Positions 61,150 to 64,000 of a stretch of 64,000 nucleotides of DNA are shown here, in pieces (the stretch's first letter is position 1; each line of letters begins with the position of its first letter). The DNA lies in the NCBI GenBank assembly GCA_017523615.1, contig JAFWWK010000239.1, forward strand, positions 1 to 64,000, written 5' to 3'. The notes beneath the pieces were generated by a model. That model was not told the DNA's origin, did no database searches, and saw only the letters and a list, made by a program, of their open reading frames with translations. A program made the position numbers and the translations under genes. The DNA is from Clostridia bacterium (GTDB lineage: Bacteria > Bacillota > Clostridia > Christensenellales > Aristaeellaceae).

Positions 61150-61223
61150 TGTTCACGCGTGAACAATTCAGCATTGAACTGTTTATGCGTGAACATTTTA
61201 ATATGGTTTCCTTCGGATGTCAA
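61150..61223 (-). promoter_or_regulatory. MarR-exporter promoter with two operator palindromes
   Basis: Minus-strand -35 TTGACA (61218-61223), 17-bp spacer, -10 TAAAAT (61195-61200). A perfect 16-bp palindrome TGTTCACGCGTGAACA is at 61150-61165, and an imperfect copy (TGTTTATGCGTGAACA) at 61180-61195 abuts the -10. The centres are 30 bp apart, about three helix turns, so two MarR dimers could sit on the same face. Confidence 0.85.
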
Positions 61224-61239
61224 TGCGCCTGGTCAGGAC

Positions 61240-61917
61240 TCAGAAAAACTTTTCCGTAACATAATCAAGCAGGTATTGCTGGCCCAGATCGTTCAGGTGG
61301 ATGCCGTCAGCGCAGTACAGTTCTTCAAAACGGCGGTTGGAAAGCAATGCGTCCCGCAGGTCGACGATATCCGCGTTTTCGCTCAGCGCCGCAGTCCGGG
61401 CAGCAGTGGCCCAGCGTTCCTGCCAGCGGGAGATCTGCTCCGGATCACCCAGATATTTCAGCAGACCTTTTCCGTCATAACGCCTTGAAAGGAAAGAAAA
61501 ATAACGGTACCCGACCACTGGCACGGGGGTGGCGACCAGGGGCTCCATCCCTCCGGTGCGCAAAAGGCGGATCAGACGCCGCATGGCCGTTTTAAAACGG
61601 TCCAGCGGAACGCTGGGCAGATATTCCCCTTCCGGATCTCGACTGATGGCCTCCCACGGCATATTGCAATCATTTCCCCCAAATTCGATCACCCCAACAC
61701 CTCCTGGAACCAAACCGGAAGGGTCAAAGCTTTCCAGGCACCCTTCCGCCGTCTGCCCCATCACCGAAAGGTTCCTCACCGGGCAAAGCGCACGTGAGGC
61801 CAGCATGCGGACGCAGCCCCGGGCCGACAACCTGTAACGGCCATGTTCCTCGCTCCAGACGATCCCCTTGCCTATGGAATCACCCCAGACGACGATCCCC
61901 GGAATGTCCTGTTTCAT
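61240..61917 (-). CDS. SGNH-fold hydrolase (GDSL-like)
   Basis: Predicted esterase or acyl-hydrolase of 225 residues. The catalytic Ser is in VVWGDSIGKG (block I, GDS), Gly and Asn positions are in NLSVMGQTAEG and EFGGNDCN (blocks II/III), and the C-terminal DGIHLNDLG holds the Asp/His pair. No signal peptide is present, so it acts in the cytoplasm. The substrate is unknown. It has its own strong promoter and follows the MarR promoter region on the same strand. Confidence 0.9.
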   Translation of the reverse strand: MKQDIPGIVVWGDSIGKGIVWSEEHGRYRLSARGCVRMLASRALCPVRNLSVMGQTAEGCLESFDPSGLVPGGVGVIEFGGNDCNMPWEAISRDPEGEYLPSVPLDRFKTAMRRLIRLLRTGGMEPLVATPVPVVGYRYFSFLSRRYDGKGLLKYLGDPEQISRWQERWATAARTAALSENADIVDLRDALLSNRRFEELYCADGIHLNDLGQQYLLDYVTEKFF

Positions 61918-61964
61918 ACCTTCGCCTCCTGTTTTCTACTTTCTTTTATGTGGTTTTCAATACT

Positions 61965-61993
61965 ATTTTATGCAGTCGAACGTATTTTGTCAA
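61965..61993 (-). promoter_or_regulatory. promoter of the SGNH hydrolase gene
   Basis: Minus-strand TTGACA (61988-61993), 17-bp spacer, TAAAAT (61965-61970), about 48 nt before the start at 61917. Confidence 0.8.
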
Positions 61994-61994
61994 T

Positions 61995-62029
61995 AAAAAA
62001 AAGGTGTGCCGCTTTATTTGCGGACACAC
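61995..62029 (-). terminator. minus-strand terminator directly before the SGNH promoter
   Basis: GTGTGCCGC (62004-62012) and GCGGACACAC (62020-62029) form a stem with one mismatch and a 7-nt loop; read on the minus strand it is followed by eight U (61995-62002). No minus-strand gene ends here, since the genes to the right are on the plus strand. It may block antisense transcription into the hydrolase gene or end a short RNA. Confidence 0.75.
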
Positions 62030-62035
62030 ATGCGA

Positions 62036-62041
62036 TATAAT
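62036..62041 (+). promoter_or_regulatory. -10 box of the pseudouridine synthase gene
   Basis: TATAAT at 62036-62041, about 35 nt before the ATG at 62076; the -35 is weak (TTTATT, 17 bp upstream). It overlaps the right arm region of the minus-strand hairpin. Confidence 0.5.
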
Positions 62042-62075
62042 AATATTGATATTATCACATTTCGGGGGTGATCGC

Positions 62076-62783
62076 ATGAGACTGCAGAAATACCTTGCGC
62101 TGTGCGGGGTCGCAAGCCGCCGCCACGCTGAGGAAATGATCGCATCGGGCCGGGTCACCGTTAACGGGATCACGGTCACACAGATGGGGACCCAGGCGGA
62201 GGAAGGCGACATTGTCTGTGTGGACGGCAGGCAGGTGTTTCCCGAGGCCGAAAAGAAATACATTATTTATCACAAGCCCGCCGGGGAGGTGACCACGGTA
62301 TCCGATCCTGAGGGACGTCCCACCGTCCTGGACCGTTTCAGCGATATCGGCGTCCGCCTTTTCCCGGTGGGCCGTCTGGATTATGACAGCGAAGGACTCC
62401 TTCTCCTGACCAACGACGGCGAACTGGCTGAAAAAATGATGCATCCGAGTCACGAGGTGGACAAAGCCTATTACTGTAAGGTGCTGGGCACCGTTACGCC
62501 CGAAGCGCTGCAGCAGCTTGCCAAAGGTGTGATGCTGGACGATCACCTGACCTCCCCGGCCAGGGTCCGCCTGATCAGACAGGAGACCTTTGACGCCATT
62601 GTCATGGTCACCATCCACGAGGGAAGGAACCGCCAGGTCCGCAGGATGTTTGAGGAACTGGGCTACAAGGTGCTGATGCTCCGCCGTGTACGTTTCGGCC
62701 CCCTGGACCTGGGGGACCTGAAACGCGGCCAGTGGCGCTTTCTTGAGGAAAACGAGATCCGCGAACTGAAGCGCACCCTGTGA
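62076..62783 (+). CDS. rluB: RsuA/RluB-type pseudouridine synthase
   Basis: Converts specific rRNA uridines to pseudouridine. The 235-residue protein has an N-terminal S4 RNA-binding domain (MRLQKYLALCGVASRRHAEEMI) and the catalytic domain with the Asp in GRLDYDSEGLLLLTNDGEL, followed by KVYYCKV-like and NRQVRRMFEELGYKVLMLRRVRFGPL. Family length is typical. I chose ATG 62076 with GGGGGTGATC upstream. RluB (23S) and RsuA (16S) are hard to separate by eye; the NRQVRRM and RVRFGPL patterns lean to RluB. Confidence 0.92.
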   Translation: MRLQKYLALCGVASRRHAEEMIASGRVTVNGITVTQMGTQAEEGDIVCVDGRQVFPEAEKKYIIYHKPAGEVTTVSDPEGRPTVLDRFSDIGVRLFPVGRLDYDSEGLLLLTNDGELAEKMMHPSHEVDKAYYCKVLGTVTPEALQQLAKGVMLDDHLTSPARVRLIRQETFDAIVMVTIHEGRNRQVRRMFEELGYKVLMLRRVRFGPLDLGDLKRGQWRFLEENEIRELKRTL

Positions 62784-62864
62784 TCCTATAGTCCGTTTAT
62801 CATGACTTGTTTTTATTCCGGGGGATCTTTTTGTGTTCCCCCATTTCAGTGATAAGGATACGCC

Positions 62865-63431
62865 ATGGGATATCAGCTCAGATCCGCCCGTTTTCTTGCT
62901 CAGGACGCCCTGCGCTCACTTTTGTGCGAAGGCTGTACCGCTGTGGACTGTACCGCCGGCAATGGACACGATACCTGTTTCCTTGCAGAACTATGCGGAA
63001 GCACTGGACACGTGTATGCATTTGACATCCAGGAGGACGCCCTCGCTTCCGCTGCCGCCCTATTGCAAAGGGAAGGCCTTTCGGACAGGGTGACCCTGAT
63101 CCATGACGGCCACCAGAACGTCCTCCGGTACCTGTCCGACCCGGTGGACGCCGTCATGTTCAACCTTGGCTGGCTCCCGGGCGGAGACAAAAGCGTGACC
63201 ACTCTTTGGGAGACCACCCGCACCGCTGTTTCGGACGCCATGACGCTTCTCAAAAAAGGCGGCGTGATGACGGTTTGCGTTTACCCCGGACACCGGGAGG
63301 GAAACGTCGAACGGGAAAACCTCGGGGATCTGCTTTCAAGCCTTCGTCCCCAGGAATACAATGTGCTCCATTCGGTCTTTGCCAATGCCGGTCCCGGCGC
63401 GCCGGAATGCTGGATCGTTCAAAAGCAATAA
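62865..63431 (+). CDS. mnmM: YtqB/MnmM-type tRNA methyltransferase
   Basis: Class I SAM methyltransferase of 188 residues. The SAM site is in VDCTAGNGHDTCFLAE (motif I) with the acidic FDIQEDAL (motif II); VMFNLGWLPGGDK carries the motif IV position. This matches YtqB/MnmM, which methylates 5-aminomethyl-2-thiouridine at the tRNA wobble base in Firmicutes. I chose ATG 62865. It lies 80 bp after the pseudouridine synthase gene, so both may be one RNA-modification unit. Confidence 0.88.
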   Translation: MGYQLRSARFLAQDALRSLLCEGCTAVDCTAGNGHDTCFLAELCGSTGHVYAFDIQEDALASAAALLQREGLSDRVTLIHDGHQNVLRYLSDPVDAVMFNLGWLPGGDKSVTTLWETTRTAVSDAMTLLKKGGVMTVCVYPGHREGNVERENLGDLLSSLRPQEYNVLHSVFANAGPGAPECWIVQKQ

Positions 63432-63434
63432 AAC

Positions 63435-63458
63435 AGGCTGCCGCAGCAGCCTTTCTTA
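63435..63458 (+). terminator. terminator after the tRNA methyltransferase
   Basis: AGGCTGC (63435-63441) and GCAGCCT (63446-63452) around CGCA, followed by TTCTTATAT. Confidence 0.75.
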
Positions 63459-63472
63459 TATCGTTCCCTTAA

Positions 63473-64000
63473 TCATTGTCCCGCGCCGTTTTCCAGCAGC
63501 CAGGACGGAGGTTCTCCCTCCCCCGCCCGAAGCAAAGCCCCCATGAACGGCAGCACATTGGCGTCGTTCCGGTTAGCGGAAAGGACGCACATCACCATGC
63601 CCCTGTTGTCCAGGGACATGCCTTCCATATAGCCATAATAGCTGTCCAGAGGAATGCCGTAAAGCTGAAGCTCTTCATCGTATATGGTGTTCCCCTGGGC
63701 ATCGCTGCCCACCGCCATGCAAACCTTGCCCACGCTCAGGTCCACGCCTTCAACCGGCAGGGTGCCGTCATCCACAAAGGCCTGCAGGTTCAAAAAAGCG
63801 CCAGCGGAGGCATAAGACTTGAAGTCGGCGGAAGGAAGGATATAGATGTCCCCCTCCCCGGCGGCGATCCAGACGCTCATCTGCATCTCGGAGGAATAAT
63901 CGTTGGTGGCCGCCATAAGCGTCGACGATACCAGTTCCATCTCGGGGACGCTCTCCTTCCATATTTTTTCCAGAAAAGCGTCGGCCACGGCCTGGGAGGT
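63473..64000 (-). CDS. unknown protein, C-terminal part, truncated at the window edge
   Basis: The open frame runs without a stop to the right edge, so only the last 175 or so residues are seen. The visible part has GEGDIYILPSADFKSYASAGAFLNLQAFV and later YGIPLDSYYGYMEGMSLDN, a mixed alpha/beta pattern that loosely resembles the ligand pocket of a solute-binding protein. No family is recognised and the N-terminus, including any signal peptide, is outside the window. The frame ends with SWLLENGAGQ. Confidence 0.6.
   Translation of the reverse strand, partial: TSQAVADAFLEKIWKESVPEMELVSSTLMAATNDYSSEMQMSVWIAAGEGDIYILPSADFKSYASAGAFLNLQAFVDDGTLPVEGVDLSVGKVCMAVGSDAQGNTIYDEELQLYGIPLDSYYGYMEGMSLDNRGMVMCVLSANRNDANVLPFMGALLRAGEGEPPSWLLENGAGQ

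Noticed and set aside
1..64000. tRNA, rRNA, insertion sequences, prophage or integrase genes
   Set aside because: I scanned for tRNA T-arm motifs, transposase or integrase motifs and found none.

Overview
The window comes from a bacterial chromosome that is moderately GC-rich, looks like a Firmicutes/Clostridia-type anaerobe, and is densely packed with operons. The basis is the plsX-acpP-rnc-smc-ftsY gene order, the TerD/TelA/YceG set, NrtR-controlled NAD salvage, several sigma-A-type promoters with TTGACA-like and TATAAT-like boxes 17 bp apart, and secreted proteins with Pro/Thr/Ala-rich linkers and SH3b domains. A gut or rumen Clostridia lineage is my inference; no rRNA or marker gene here fixes the taxon. 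I saw no tRNA, rRNA, insertion sequence, prophage or CRISPR array.

Layout. 0.1-7.3 kb (minus): lipid and division core operon plsX-acpP-rnc-smc-ftsY with a long leader. 7.4-13.5 kb (plus): binding protein, fused double permease and ATPase of a type-I (Fe3+/phosphonate-like) ABC importer, plus a Gfo/Idh/MocA oxidoreductase. 13.6-22.0 kb (minus): stress operon of a Ca2+-type P-ATPase, two TerD proteins, a rhomboid protease, an internally duplicated YceG-like protein and TelA. 22.2-26.7 kb (plus): Suv3-like RNA helicase with a zinc ribbon, RNA 2'-phosphotransferase, secreted SH3 protein. 26.7-29.5 kb (minus): a three-gene unit of a frameshifted unknown protein, a vWA protein and a divergent adenylosuccinate synthetase. 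29.6-33.8 kb (minus): NAD salvage operon nrtR-pncA-nadE-nadD-pncB with a promoter/operator. 33.9-35.7 kb: a glycosyltransferase fused to a MarR-like winged helix, and a gene remnant. 35.8-42 kb (minus): Mgl-type sugar importer and a GH28-like enzyme. 42-45.7 kb (plus): cytidylate-kinase-like protein, MATE exporter, secreted protein. 46-56.7 kb (minus): secreted SH3 protein, PreA-like reductase behind a peptide-type ABC importer, VanZ-VOC fusion, ECF-like sigma factor with a small partner. 56.9-61.2 kb (minus): MarR-controlled heterodimeric ABC exporter. 61.2-64 kb: SGNH hydrolase, RsuA/RluB-type pseudouridine synthase, MnmM-type tRNA methyltransferase and a partial gene.

How the genes fit together. 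Three separate importers share one plan: the binding protein comes first, then a strong hairpin, then the membrane and ATPase genes. This suggests the binding protein is made in excess. Two of the permeases carry an extra domain of about 200 residues after the first membrane helix. The best candidates for undescribed biology are the unknown/vWA/PurA-like unit, the Ter operon with an embedded rhomboid protease, the glycosyltransferase-MarR fusion and the VanZ-VOC fusion.
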